DNA of 64,000 bases from Methylobacter sp. (GTDB lineage: Bacteria; Pseudomonadota; Gammaproteobacteria; Methylococcales; Methylomonadaceae), in assembly GCA_028716975.1 (NCBI GenBank), contig JAQUOU010000001.1, forward strand, positions 124,001-188,000, in the 5' to 3' direction. A program made the translations under genes and the position numbers. Under the pieces are notes generated by a model. The model ran no database searches. It was not told the DNA's origin and worked only from the letters and a program-made list of their open reading frames with translations. Of the stretch, positions 9,163 to 17,788 are shown one piece after another (the first letter of the stretch is position 1; each line of letters opens with the position of its first letter).

Positions 9163-10104
9163 TTAAGGATCCATCAGCTTTTTCAGCACCCGTTCGGGCG
9201 CCGCTTCATGAGCCAGGCTTTTGTAAGCCATGTAATTGGCCCGTTCAACGCCCAGCGGCAGATGTACCGGGATAGAGCCGATTTTTTCGGTGAGAAACAA
9301 GTCCTGATCCAGGGGAAAATCGGGGGATGTGCAGCCGAAACACGGCACGCCTGCGCGGGTCTTGCTGCTGCGGCCATTCCAGAGTTCGGTATTGCAAATG
9401 GCCATTGTGACCGGCCCTTGGCAGCCCAGATTAAAGAACATGCAGGCTTTACCGCCGAACGCGGTGTCTTCCACATCGTACTCATGATATTCATTGCGGG
9501 TGCAGCCCTGATGCACCGTGGTATTGAAAAAGGCCTTGGGACGGTTGATATGATCGAGTTCTACTGCGAGTCCTGACGCCAGCATGGCCAGTGTTTTGGT
9601 CATCGCATTGGGGTGCGCGGGGCAGCCTGAAATATTAATGACAGGCAAGCCTTTTCGCGATCGCCATTCAGGCGGCAATAAGCCGCCGGGCGATTTTTTG
9701 TCGAACTGCAAGCCGAGACAATCAGTCGGATTAGGCGGTGCGGAATGGACGCCGCCGTATGACGCGCAAGTACCCAGGGCTACCACGTATTCCGCCTTTT
9801 CGACCAGTTTCCGGACCAGGCTCATTTTAGAGCGTCCTCGATACGGATCATACATCCCTGAGCCATTAGGCGCGGTAATAATGCTGCCTTCAATGCATAA
9901 AATGTCCAGGGCTTGCCGATCTTCGAGGATGGCCTCGATCACCGTGTCCAACCGGGTCGCCGGTTCCACGGACAGGGAAGGCTGCCAGAGCATCTCGATG
10001 TTGTATTCATCCACGAGTTCTTCCAGCGAAGGGCTGTCCGCGCATAGGATCGACATGGTATCGCCACCGCAGGAGCCGGTTTGTAGCCAAAGTAATGCTG
10101 ACAT
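9163..10104 (-). CDS. NiFe hydrogenase small subunit, group 2-like, no Tat signal
   Basis: Electron-transfer subunit of 313 residues. It starts directly with SALLWLQTGSC, so there is no twin-arginine leader and the enzyme should be cytoplasmic. Cluster ligands seen are Cys12, Cys113 and Cys161 for the proximal site, His198, Cys201, Cys221 and Cys228 for the distal site, and Cys237, Cys255 and Cys258 for the medial site. The second cysteine of the usual proximal CxxC is replaced by Asp15 (CGGD), as group 2 enzymes also deviate at this place. There is no C-terminal membrane anchor. A GGAG ribosome site precedes the ATG. First gene of the operon. Confidence 0.95.
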   Translation of the reverse strand: MSALLWLQTGSCGGDTMSILCADSPSLEELVDEYNIEMLWQPSLSVEPATRLDTVIEAILEDRQALDILCIEGSIITAPNGSGMYDPYRGRSKMSLVRKLVEKAEYVVALGTCASYGGVHSAPPNPTDCLGLQFDKKSPGGLLPPEWRSRKGLPVINISGCPAHPNAMTKTLAMLASGLAVELDHINRPKAFFNTTVHQGCTRNEYHEYDVEDTAFGGKACMFFNLGCQGPVTMAICNTELWNGRSSKTRAGVPCFGCTSPDFPLDQDLFLTEKIGSIPVHLPLGVERANYMAYKSLAHEAAPERVLKKLMDP

Positions 10105-10626
10105 AAAAATCTCCGTAATACTTCAATTGTTTATACGCGATTATTCATCCTAAAAACCGCAGTTGAACATTCCAAAATCCCGTTCATGCTTCGACATGGC
10201 TCAGCACGAACCGCTTTCACTCCCCCCCACTGGTTTTTAGATTCATACTTAATAATAGTGGCATTGTTGAATAAAGCTATGTTCATTTCCAACATAACTC
10301 CAACATCCCAAATGCGACAAGATCATCAATATTCACTATGAATCAATAACATAATGTCGAAATTGAACGATTACACTGCTTTGTTTTTGATGAATGAAAA
10401 ATCATCGGCTACAAGCGATGCTTTTTCAGCCTGGACAGTCTGGCTCTCAGCGGATCAAGCAGGGCTTCTTTTAGTAAACAGCGTTTCCGGCACAACGCTG
10501 TTGATATTGGGAGCATCTCGCGGTATTCTGAGAAGGATTAATCATGATGATCCTGTCTCTGAGATCTGCCCCCATCCCTTCTATCTATTGCGGAGGGCCG
10601 ATATGTAATTCGCTTAGGCCTTTTAA
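10105..10626. other. Intergenic region upstream of the hydrogenase operon
   Basis: Divergent spacer of about 520 bases between the hydrogenase operon (leftward) and a YunG-like gene (rightward). It must contain the hydrogenase promoter, but I cannot pick a convincing sigma-54 or sigma-70 box. One half-copy of the family A palindrome lies at 10181-10213. An 84-codon frame at 10354-10608 has no ribosome site or family resemblance and was not accepted. Confidence 0.4.
10181..10213. repeat. Family A palindrome, partial copy
   Basis: CGTTCATGCTTCGACATGGC followed by TCAGCACGAACCG matches one arm of the family A repeats at 3318-3434, with two changes. The second arm and the AACCTCTAAAAATT ends are missing. 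Confidence 0.6.
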
Positions 10627-11052
10627 ATGACTGATTGGACGGTAAACCGGGAGGCACAAATTGCCTATTCCTACGAACGTTTCGCGCTAGCCAAAATCTT
10701 TGTTTTTCGTAAATGGTGTGAGCAGGCTGCCGAGCGGGGAGTACTCCCGCCAGCCGATCTTTCAGGTTCGTGCAAATATGGAAGTTTGTTCATGAATGAA
10801 GTCTTCGGCGGGTCGATCTGCGGCCACTATGAACATCAATACAATATCATCGGGGGACGAATCGTCGATCTCAGTCACGATGCCATCGATGTCGGCAGAA
10901 TCACAAATCCCTACCTTCATGAACCAGACTTCTTCGCTATTCCGGAAAAACAGGCCTCGCTAAATGGCTGTCTACCGCGCGTCGAGCGCTGGGCTGTGCA
11001 ATTTCTTGAGGAACTCAAAGACTCTGAAGCTTCATCTTCACCTGAAAGCTGA
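10627..11052 (+). CDS. Hypothetical protein with YunG-like Cys-His pattern
   Basis: 141-residue soluble protein of uncertain function. The central stretch SGSCKYGSLFMNEVFGG, then GHYEHQYNI and GGRIVDLSHDAIDVG, resembles the YunG family, whose members carry a Cys near the start of a helix and a later His in HYW followed by an IDL strand. That layout is papain-like, but activity has not been shown to my knowledge. There is no signal peptide. No clear ribosome site precedes the ATG. It stands alone between the hydrogenase operon and a long non-coding gap. Confidence 0.6.
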   Translation: MTDWTVNREAQIAYSYERFALAKIFVFRKWCEQAAERGVLPPADLSGSCKYGSLFMNEVFGGSICGHYEHQYNIIGGRIVDLSHDAIDVGRITNPYLHEPDFFAIPEKQASLNGCLPRVERWAVQFLEELKDSEASSSPES

Positions 11053-11447
11053 TCCGCTTAGCTAACGCCCGAAGAATCACCATAAGTAATTGCAGTTCGT
11101 AGAATATACGCCCTGCGCACCCGCATTAAAGTTTAAGTTTAAGTTTTATGAAGGAAAATTAAACAGACTCAGGTAGTCCCTGGCTGCTGAATATCAGCTA
11201 ATGCCGATAGGTATTTATACGGATTCGTATCCCTGCAGGGATACGGCTAAATCTCATAAGGTTAATTGCTTGGATTAGTATCATGAAAGATGAAGGGTTG
11301 TACGGAATCAGCAAATTTTAATGTTTAAACCAATGCCATTAGCTAATTTAAGGCAGTAATTTATTCATAATTATGTTTGATACCGTACAGATACATAATG
11401 ACAACGCGGACGATAATTTTTCTAAAATAATTTTATGGAGAGTTACT

Positions 11448-11492
11448 ATGCCTCCTCCAAATATCTCAGCCGCTCACGACTTCGGAGGCTAA
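11448..11492 (+). CDS. Putative 14-residue micro-ORF (leader or precursor peptide)
   Basis: ATG at 11448 follows a good ribosome site (TGGAGAG, spacing about 6) and encodes MPPPNISAAHDFGG then TAA. The proline-rich start, followed directly by a second micro-ORF at 11499 with its own GGAGG, suggests a translated leader. It may be chance. There is no database-style recognition. If real, it could be an attenuation leader for the acyltransferase gene 150 bases downstream, or a small modified peptide. Confidence 0.25.
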   Translation: MPPPNISAAHDFGG

Positions 11493-11498
11493 CTCCTC

Positions 11499-11528
11499 AT
11501 GCTCTCAGTCGACTCTGAACCCGAATAA
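11499..11528 (+). CDS. Putative 9-residue micro-ORF
   Basis: ATG CTC TCA GTC GAC TCT GAA CCC GAA TAA (MLSVDSEPE) starts 10 bases after GGAGG at 11484-11488. That GGAGG lies inside the end of the previous micro-ORF and can pair with the following CTCC, so ribosomes finishing the first frame could expose it. Support is only the spacing and the pairing. Confidence 0.2.
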   Translation: MLSVDSEPE

Positions 11529-11655
11529 TGAGTAGTTAAATTCTCTTTTTAAAAACTTTGAATATTTTTGACAGAATCAGTAATATTGAAAAGAGAATAT
11601 TCAGTTACAAATAGCTTCGCAATTTAATAGTTGAAATGCTATGAGAAGGCCGCAA

Positions 11656-12765
11656 ATGATTGGAATAGCAACGGCTGATCACGTCTTGATCGGAATCCCG
11701 GCGTTGCAGACACGGGCAGCTGACTTCGAGCGCATCTTTTCCAGCATTGCAGCGCCGGCAACCGGACGCTGGCTTGGGCTCATGATCTGGATGGAAAAGT
11801 ATTCAAAATACGAGCCCTGGGGCGTACTCGTCGAACGCAACGGCGCGGTAGTCGCTGCAGCCATTTTGACACGTTACCGGCGCTTCGGGCTGTGGTGTAT
11901 AGGAAAACCTGGAGGTCTTTATGACCCGGTACGCTTCGGCGCCCTGGACGATGATGCCGCCGCAAGGCTCGCACAGGCAATATGCGACTCAGCCAATGGC
12001 TTCGGTGGCCCCTGGAGATTGCAAGTATCTGACCTTCCATGTCCGGATACGGTAGTAAACCATTTACGATCCGTTTGGCAGAATAGCCAAATTCAACTGA
12101 CTTCGCCATTGCCCTGTCTGTACTTTGCACCTGGCGCCTCTCTGAATACTTATCTATCGCGTAACACCCGCGCGGCAGTCGCCAAGGCCCGCAATCGAAT
12201 TAAGCGCGAGGGCATCCAGATGATTCAGGAATGGACCCGCGATCCCCAGCGGATTCTGAAATTACTGCCGCAAATCGAGGATATTTACCATTGCCGTGAT
12301 TTGCAGGTACGCGAAAAATCCCTCATAGACGACCCCATTGCAAAGAGCTTCTTCGAGACGTTCGTGGCAGAGTACGCCCGCCAAGGTTTGATCAATTTAT
12401 TGATCCTTCAACTCGACGGGGACCTTGCTGCATTCGCGCTTTGTCTTCTTGATAATGGAGAATACTGGGTGCTCGTCAACCGGGCCTCTCCAGCATGGCT
12501 GCGCTATAGCCCGGGGACGATTGCGAACGCCGAAGTCATACGTCACGCTTTCGATGATGCCGATAGCATCGGCGTAAACTGGGGCGGAAAACCGGAACGT
12601 TACAAACTCAGCGGCGAAGTGACCCTGGTGCCTCGTCAAACCTTATACGCCTGGTCTTCTGACACTGTCCGTTTGCTGCTCCGAACCAAGCAGACACTGG
12701 CGCAGAATGTGGCCAATATCCGTGAAAATTTGTCAGTAAGGTTGGTCAAGCCCATGGTTCAATAG
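11656..12765 (+). CDS. CelD/FemAB-type GNAT acyltransferase
   Basis: Protein of about 369 residues with the two-lobed FemAB/CelD (GNAT_6, also called BcsL) fold, which transfers acyl or aminoacyl groups in polysaccharide or cell-envelope pathways. Typical features are the pre-fold stretch LSRNTRAAVAKARNRIKREG, the central ALCLLDNGEYWVLVNRASPAW segment split around residue 270, and GVNWGGKPERYKLSGE near the end. The frame allows ATG at 11641, but AGAAGG lies correctly before the ATG at 11656, so I prefer the latter. No signal peptide. It stands alone, so the substrate is unknown. GC content is higher than in neighbouring spacer DNA. Confidence 0.8.
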   Translation: MIGIATADHVLIGIPALQTRAADFERIFSSIAAPATGRWLGLMIWMEKYSKYEPWGVLVERNGAVVAAAILTRYRRFGLWCIGKPGGLYDPVRFGALDDDAAARLAQAICDSANGFGGPWRLQVSDLPCPDTVVNHLRSVWQNSQIQLTSPLPCLYFAPGASLNTYLSRNTRAAVAKARNRIKREGIQMIQEWTRDPQRILKLLPQIEDIYHCRDLQVREKSLIDDPIAKSFFETFVAEYARQGLINLLILQLDGDLAAFALCLLDNGEYWVLVNRASPAWLRYSPGTIANAEVIRHAFDDADSIGVNWGGKPERYKLSGEVTLVPRQTLYAWSSDTVRLLLRTKQTLAQNVANIRENLSVRLVKPMVQ

Positions 12766-12826
12766 GTCTATCCCGGCCAACCAGAGTTTTCCCTAAAGCG
12801 TGCTGTTGACCGAATGGCGGGGTAAG

Positions 12827-13393
12827 CTATTTTTCAGCATCATGAAAACAGGCCTGCAATAAAGCCTGCATCTTATTCCGCCCCAGGCTTTTCAGTAGCG
12901 CTATATTTCGCTCGGGAATCTGATCCGGATCGGGATAATCGGCAATGGCGCGTTCCAGGCTTGCTTCGCGAATCAGGTGCAATAATGGGTACGGAGACCG
13001 ATTGGTATAATTTTCCACATCATCAGGTTCGGTGCCGCCAAACTGGTAAGCCGGATGAAAACTGGCTATCTGATAAACACCGTCCAGCCCCATTTGCACC
13101 AACAAGCTGTCGGCACGACTCAGAAACTGGTTGTAATTATAAAAATCCTGCAGCACGTTGGGGTGAATCAGTAAGGTGGTTTCAACCGCTTCGTCGCTAT
13201 CAAGCAATTCCAACTCGGCTTGCAGATCAGCCAGCAGATATTCTTCGGTTATTGCATCGCTCACAGTAAAACGGACCCGGTTTTTTACCAACTCACGTTT
13301 GGCAAACGGGCAGAGATTAAGGCCCACCACCAGGTTTTCCACCCAATGCCGGACCGGGTTAATTATATTCGCATGTTCCAAAATTTCGCCCAT
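12827..13393 (-). CDS. DUF1415 family protein
   Basis: 188-residue soluble protein of the DUF1415 family, common in gammaproteobacteria and of unknown function. The family start is visible as HWVENLVVGLNLCPFAKREL, and the middle carries FHPAYQFGGTEPDDVENYTNRSPYP split over about residues 112-135, with several conserved acidic residues. The ATG at 13393 gives the expected length. It is transcribed toward the CelD-like gene. Confidence 0.9.
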   Translation of the reverse strand: MGEILEHANIINPVRHWVENLVVGLNLCPFAKRELVKNRVRFTVSDAITEEYLLADLQAELELLDSDEAVETTLLIHPNVLQDFYNYNQFLSRADSLLVQMGLDGVYQIASFHPAYQFGGTEPDDVENYTNRSPYPLLHLIREASLERAIADYPDPDQIPERNIALLKSLGRNKMQALLQACFHDAEK

Positions 13394-13526
13394 TTTGAAT
13401 TATATTCAGGCCAGGATAACATCAAAAATTTTTTACCTTTCTATGATTTACGGTTCATTCTGGGCCGCCCCTGAATTGAATCCTCTAATTGCCTAGCAAA
13501 AGATAATCAAAGGCTGGCTTGAAGTC

Positions 13527-13667
13527 ATGAGTGCCCGGACAGAATTTGGTTTGACTCCTGAGCAGGCTGCGGCAAAGATTATCTGTGCTTACGAAAATCC
13601 GGAAACAGTGGTGAAATTTGGCGGCAATCAATTCAGGCGTCTTTACCTGTCTTTCATTAAAATTTAA
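13527..13667 (+). CDS. Small hypothetical ORF, 46 residues
   Basis: A short frame starts MSARTEFGLTPEQAAAKIIC and continues AYENPETVVKFGGNQFRRLY to a stop at 13665. The composition is protein-like (helix, charged turns), but I do not recognise a family and no strong ribosome site precedes it. It may be a small gene or the start of a truncated one. It lies in the 337-base spacer ahead of the PatZ-like gene, which otherwise shows only AT-rich promoter-like sequence. Confidence 0.3.
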   Translation: MSARTEFGLTPEQAAAKIICAYENPETVVKFGGNQFRRLYLSFIKI

Positions 13668-13730
13668 CCAAATAAATATCCCAAAAATGCTACTCTTTTA
13701 TATTATTCATTTTCTTACTGCAGAGCATTC

Positions 13731-16412
13731 ATGGGACCTCATTATCTTAGCCGGTTTTTCACCCCCAAATCAGTTGCAATTGTCGGGGCCTCCGAACGTA
13801 AAGACAGCGTTGGTTACCGCCTGTTGCTGAATATGCAGGAAGCAGGTTTTAAATATGGTCTTTACCCGGTCAATAACAAACGTGAAACATTATTAGGCTT
13901 AAAAGCTTATCCTGACCTGAATGCCATTCCTGAGGAATTGGATTTGGTGGTAATTGCCACACCCGCATCGAGCGTACCCGGCATTGTCCGTCAATGCGGT
14001 GAAAAGGGTGTTACCGCCATCATTATTATTACTGCCGGCTTTGGTGAATTGGGATCAGAAGGAAAACGCTTGCAACAAGAAGTACTGGATATTGCTCACC
14101 GTTACAGTATCCGTATCCTGGGCCCGAATTGCCTGGGCATTATTCGCCCCAGCGGACAGCTTAATGCGACTTTCGGCGACGGTACGGTTAAAGACGGCAA
14201 TCTGGCGCTGTTGTCTCAATCAGGGGCGGTCTGCACGGCAATTTTAGACTGGGCTAAATTGCAGGACATCGGCTTCTCTACCGTTGTGTCGATGGGCGGC
14301 GCGGCCGATATAGATTTTGGCGAGGTTTTGGATTATCTGGCAACCGACAGTAAAACCACGGGAATTTTAATGTATGTGGAAGGCATACGCGATGCCCGCC
14401 GGTTTTTGAGCGGTCTTAAGGCGGCTGCGCGGTTAAAGCCCGTTATCCTGATCAAGTCCGGCCGTCATGAAACCGGCAGCAAGGCGGCCATGTCGCATAC
14501 CGGCGCGATGGTCGGCGGCGATGATGTGTTTGATGCGGCTATTGAGCGGGCCGGCGTGGTCAGGGTTTACAGCATCACTGAACTGTTTTCCGCGGCGCGG
14601 GTCCTCGCCAATAATTATGAAGTCCGCGATGATCGACTCGTTATCATCACCAATGCGGGCGGGCCCGGGGTCATGAGTACCGACCGTGCTGAAGATGTGG
14701 GCGTAAAAATGGCGGTTTTAAGTCCTGGCAGCATTGCCGCGTTAAACGAAGTTTTGCCGGCGCACTGGTCTCATGCCAATCCTGTCGATATTTTAGGTGA
14801 TGCAACATCTGAACGTTACCGGAAAGCCTTGGAAATTTGCCTTAATGATGACGATATTGACGGCGTACTGGTCATCTTGACCCCTCAGGCGATGACTGAT
14901 CCAACACTGGTTGCCCAGTGCATTATTGACGGCGCCAAAACCAGTAAAAAACCGGTGCTGGCTTCATGGACAGGCGGCGCACGGGTTCAGGAAGGCCGAA
15001 ATCTTTTTGCCAATAGCAAAGTTGCCCACTTCAGTACGCCCGAAGTCGCTGTCGATGCGTTTTCGTTTCTGGCCAAGTATGCTCAAAACCAGATCCTGCT
15101 AAAACAAATTCCTTCTGCTTCCGATGAGCTTGCAACGCCTGATGTTGAAGGGGCCCGATTAATCATAGAGCGAGTGCTGGCAGAAGGCTGGCAAGTTTTA
15201 ACGGCGCAGCAGTCCAAAGCCATCCTTGCCGCATTTCATATTCCGATTAATCATACCATTAAGGTAGGCAGCGCCAAAGACGCTATGATTGCCGCTGAAA
15301 CGATGGGTTTTCCGGTCGTATTAAAAGTCGACATGGCCGAATTCAGTCATAAATCCGATATTGGCGGCGTCAGGATTAACATTAGCAGCGTTCAAGGCGT
15401 CTCCCGGAACTTTATTGAAATGGAAACCGCCATCAAACGAAAATATCCTGAAATCACTAAAGTCGGGATGACGGTTGAGCCGATGATTCGCTCTACCAGC
15501 GGCCGTGAGTTAATGATAGGCGTGATTCGGGATCCGGTGTTCGGCCCGGCGATCAGCTTTGGGCTGGGCGGCACAATGGTGGAAATCCTGCATGACAATG
15601 CCATCGCCCTGCCTCCCTTGAATGCCTATATGGTTGAGCAAATGATCGCTAAAACCAAGGCAGCTAAATATATAGGGCCATTTCGCCAGTTGCCTCCTGT
15701 CAATAAAAAGGCTCTGGTTGATGTGCTGCTCAATATATCGGCTATGGTCAGCGAACTGCCGGAAATCATGGAGTTGGATATTAACCCGTTGATTGTTGAT
15801 GAAAACGGTGTCATTGCGGTCGATGCCCGCATTAAAGCCCAATTGTCCACCCAGTTGACTCCCTATGCCCATATGGCGATACACCCCTATCCCTATGAGT
15901 TTACCCGGCACTATCAATTATCTAACGGCGCTAACATCACTATCCGGCCGATTCGCCCTGAAGACGCTACTTTGGAAAAGGATTTTGTCCATCGGTTATC
16001 CGAGCGCACCAAATATTTCCGCTTTATGCGGGCATTGCAGGAATTAACGCCGGAAATGGTGGTGCGCTTTACGCAGATCGACTATGACCGTGAAATGGCT
16101 TTTGTGGCCATATCCGAGGATGAAAGCATGCCCAACGAACTTGGAGTTGGCCGTTACCTGATGAACCCGGACGGCCATTCGGTAGAATTCGCGCTGGTCG
16201 TTGCCGATGACTGTCAATGTCTGGGGATAGGTACCCGAATCATGAAAGCCTTGATGCAGACTGCCAAATCCAAGGGCATGTCATTCTTTGAAGGTGAAGT
16301 CCTCATCATTAACAAACCTATGTTATCGCTGGTTAAAAAGCTGGGATTCAGTATCGAGACGATTGCCGGTGAAGATGAAGTGGTACGGGTTGTTAAAGAC
16401 TTGAGGCACTAA
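13731..16412 (+). CDS. PatZ-like acyl-CoA ligase (ADP-forming)/GNAT fusion
   Basis: 893-residue protein with the layout of protein lysine acetyltransferase Pat/PatZ. It has a CoA-binding domain (about 8-105), a succinyl-CoA-ligase-like domain (about 150-290), further ligase domains, an ATP-grasp subdomain (about 480-690) and a C-terminal GNAT domain (about 725-885, with SVEFALVVADDCQCLGIGTR). Enzymes of this type acetylate metabolic proteins such as acetyl-CoA synthetase. His256 in SHTGA and His540 in EFSHKSDIGG correspond to the phospho-histidine sites of ADP-forming acetyl-CoA synthetases. Classical Pat proteins have lost the first, so ligase activity may survive here. Monocistronic. Confidence 0.9.
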   Translation: MGPHYLSRFFTPKSVAIVGASERKDSVGYRLLLNMQEAGFKYGLYPVNNKRETLLGLKAYPDLNAIPEELDLVVIATPASSVPGIVRQCGEKGVTAIIIITAGFGELGSEGKRLQQEVLDIAHRYSIRILGPNCLGIIRPSGQLNATFGDGTVKDGNLALLSQSGAVCTAILDWAKLQDIGFSTVVSMGGAADIDFGEVLDYLATDSKTTGILMYVEGIRDARRFLSGLKAAARLKPVILIKSGRHETGSKAAMSHTGAMVGGDDVFDAAIERAGVVRVYSITELFSAARVLANNYEVRDDRLVIITNAGGPGVMSTDRAEDVGVKMAVLSPGSIAALNEVLPAHWSHANPVDILGDATSERYRKALEICLNDDDIDGVLVILTPQAMTDPTLVAQCIIDGAKTSKKPVLASWTGGARVQEGRNLFANSKVAHFSTPEVAVDAFSFLAKYAQNQILLKQIPSASDELATPDVEGARLIIERVLAEGWQVLTAQQSKAILAAFHIPINHTIKVGSAKDAMIAAETMGFPVVLKVDMAEFSHKSDIGGVRINISSVQGVSRNFIEMETAIKRKYPEITKVGMTVEPMIRSTSGRELMIGVIRDPVFGPAISFGLGGTMVEILHDNAIALPPLNAYMVEQMIAKTKAAKYIGPFRQLPPVNKKALVDVLLNISAMVSELPEIMELDINPLIVDENGVIAVDARIKAQLSTQLTPYAHMAIHPYPYEFTRHYQLSNGANITIRPIRPEDATLEKDFVHRLSERTKYFRFMRALQELTPEMVVRFTQIDYDREMAFVAISEDESMPNELGVGRYLMNPDGHSVEFALVVADDCQCLGIGTRIMKALMQTAKSKGMSFFEGEVLIINKPMLSLVKKLGFSIETIAGEDEVVRVVKDLRH

Positions 16413-16427
16413 TAAAGTCCCTGCCTG

Positions 16428-16586
16428 GAACCTCTGACTAAATCCTTCGACAGGCTTCCTTCGATAAGCTTCCTTCGACAGGCTCAGGACGAACGGCCTG
16501 TGGTGATGCCGTTCGTGGTGAGCCCTTCGACTACGCTCAAGAGTGCGGTGTCTAATCCGTTCGTGGTGAGCCTGTCGAACCATGAG
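16428..16586. repeat. Family A palindromic repeat, rearranged copy
   Basis: GGAACCTCTGACTAAATCC at the left, then several CTTCGACAGGCT and GTTCGTGGTGAGCC(T/C)TTCGA arms in both orientations, form a compound array of the same palindrome seen at 3318-3434. One end motif is present (CCTCT) and the right end is not clear. It follows the PatZ-like gene, and the RNA of either strand could fold into strong hairpins. The frames that cross it are not believable proteins. Confidence 0.65.
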
Positions 16587-16704
16587 CAGAATCAACTTGT
16601 TCAGAAATTCTTCAATGTAAAGACCGTGCTCGTTCCGGTTAAGTTCAGCCATTTTAAACTCAACCTGTATATTGCGGCCAGAGGGAAACTTTTCAAAAAT
16701 AAAG

Positions 16705-17772
16705 CTAGTCGGGAGCTATGCCGAATTGATAGATCGTGGTGTGCCGGTAAGTTTCGGAAGGTATTAATAGGGTAGATGGGAATGAAGGATGATTCGGCGA
16801 ATCAGGAAAATGCTGCGTCTCAAGACAAAAGCCTGCATGTTTTTGATAAGCTTGACCCTTCTTGCCGGTGAGCCTGCCGTCCAGAAAGTTGCCGCTATAG
16901 AACTGAATGCCGGGCTGTGTGGTGTAAACCTGCATATGGCGTCCACTGACCGGCTCCATGACTTCTGCGGCAAGCTCGCAAGCATTATTATCTCTGTTCA
17001 ATACCCAGGTATGATCATAACCTCCTGCGGCACGCTGCAATTGCTCGCTTTCAGCATTGGCTTGCAGGTTCTCGCCGATGAGGGCCACCCGCCTGAAATC
17101 CATGGGCGTTCCGCTCACAGCCGCTATTTCTCCGGTAGGTATTAGTGTGTTATCTACGGGTAAATAATGATCGGCAAGCAGACGCAGCCGGTGGCCGAGC
17201 ACATCGCCACGCCCGGCCAGATTGAAATAGGCGTGGCTGGTGAGATTAATAATAGTAGGCGCATCGGTACTCGCGCGGTAATCCAGCTTTAACTCATTGC
17301 GCCGGGTCAGCGTATAGCTAACTTCAACATTTACATTAGCCGGATAACCTTCTTCTTTATCCGGACTTTTGCAGCTTAATTTTAACTGCGCATCTTCTCC
17401 GCTTAGTTCAGTATCGGCTTGCCAGACTTTTTTGTTAAAGCCGGCGATACCTCCGTGTAAATGGTTAGGGCCATTATTGCAGGCGAGCTGGTATTCCCTG
17501 TTATCCAGCCGGAAACGCCCGTGCGCAATGCGGTTGGCATAACGGCCTATCAACGCTCCAAAATAGGGATGTTCAGCCAGGTAAGGCGCCAAGCTATCAA
17601 ATCCCAGTACGATATCGGCCAATTCACCGTGGCGATCCGGGATGCGCAGCGAAACCAGTATGCCGCCGTAGGTCATGATATGGGCTTCAAGACCGTTAGG
17701 GTTGGTCAAGGTGTAACAATCTACAACTTGGCCGTCATGAGTCGATCCGAAATATTGCTTCTGGATTGGCAT
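16705..17772 (-). CDS. galM: Galactose mutarotase (aldose 1-epimerase)
   Basis: 355-residue cytoplasmic enzyme interconverting alpha and beta anomers of galactose, so that galactokinase receives the alpha form released from beta-galactosides. Family features are IMTYGGILVSLRIPDR, GRYANRIAHGRF, LHGGIAGFNKKVW, TSHAYFNLAG (with the catalytic-type His) and GIQFYSGNFLDG. Length is normal. Last gene of the galactoside operon, 16 bases after galK. Confidence 0.95.
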   Translation of the reverse strand: MPIQKQYFGSTHDGQVVDCYTLTNPNGLEAHIMTYGGILVSLRIPDRHGELADIVLGFDSLAPYLAEHPYFGALIGRYANRIAHGRFRLDNREYQLACNNGPNHLHGGIAGFNKKVWQADTELSGEDAQLKLSCKSPDKEEGYPANVNVEVSYTLTRRNELKLDYRASTDAPTIINLTSHAYFNLAGRGDVLGHRLRLLADHYLPVDNTLIPTGEIAAVSGTPMDFRRVALIGENLQANAESEQLQRAAGGYDHTWVLNRDNNACELAAEVMEPVSGRHMQVYTTQPGIQFYSGNFLDGRLTGKKGQAYQKHAGFCLETQHFPDSPNHPSFPSTLLIPSETYRHTTIYQFGIAPD

Positions 17773-17788
17773 TCTGTTTACTTTGCGC

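Larger units (their letters stand above)
11053..11640. other. Long intergenic region ahead of the CelD-like gene
   Basis: About 590 bases, mostly AT-rich. A palindrome near 11223-11245 (CGTATCCCTGCAGGGATACG) and two micro-ORFs at 11448-11528 are the only structured parts. The rest shows no gene or RNA I recognise. Confidence 0.5.

Noticed and set aside
10258-10275. GTGGCATTGTTGAATAAAGC, resembling the end of an insertion sequence
   Set aside because: No second end, no transposase remnant and no duplication were found nearby.
10354-10608. 84-codon frame in the spacer upstream of the hydrogenase operon
   Set aside because: No ribosome site, no family resemblance, AT-rich spacer composition at its start; probably chance.
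16323-16652. 110-codon minus-strand frame over the family A array
   Set aside because: Composed mostly of repeat-derived Arg/His-rich text; a short non-repeat start (MAELNRNEHG) may be a gene remnant but cannot be supported.
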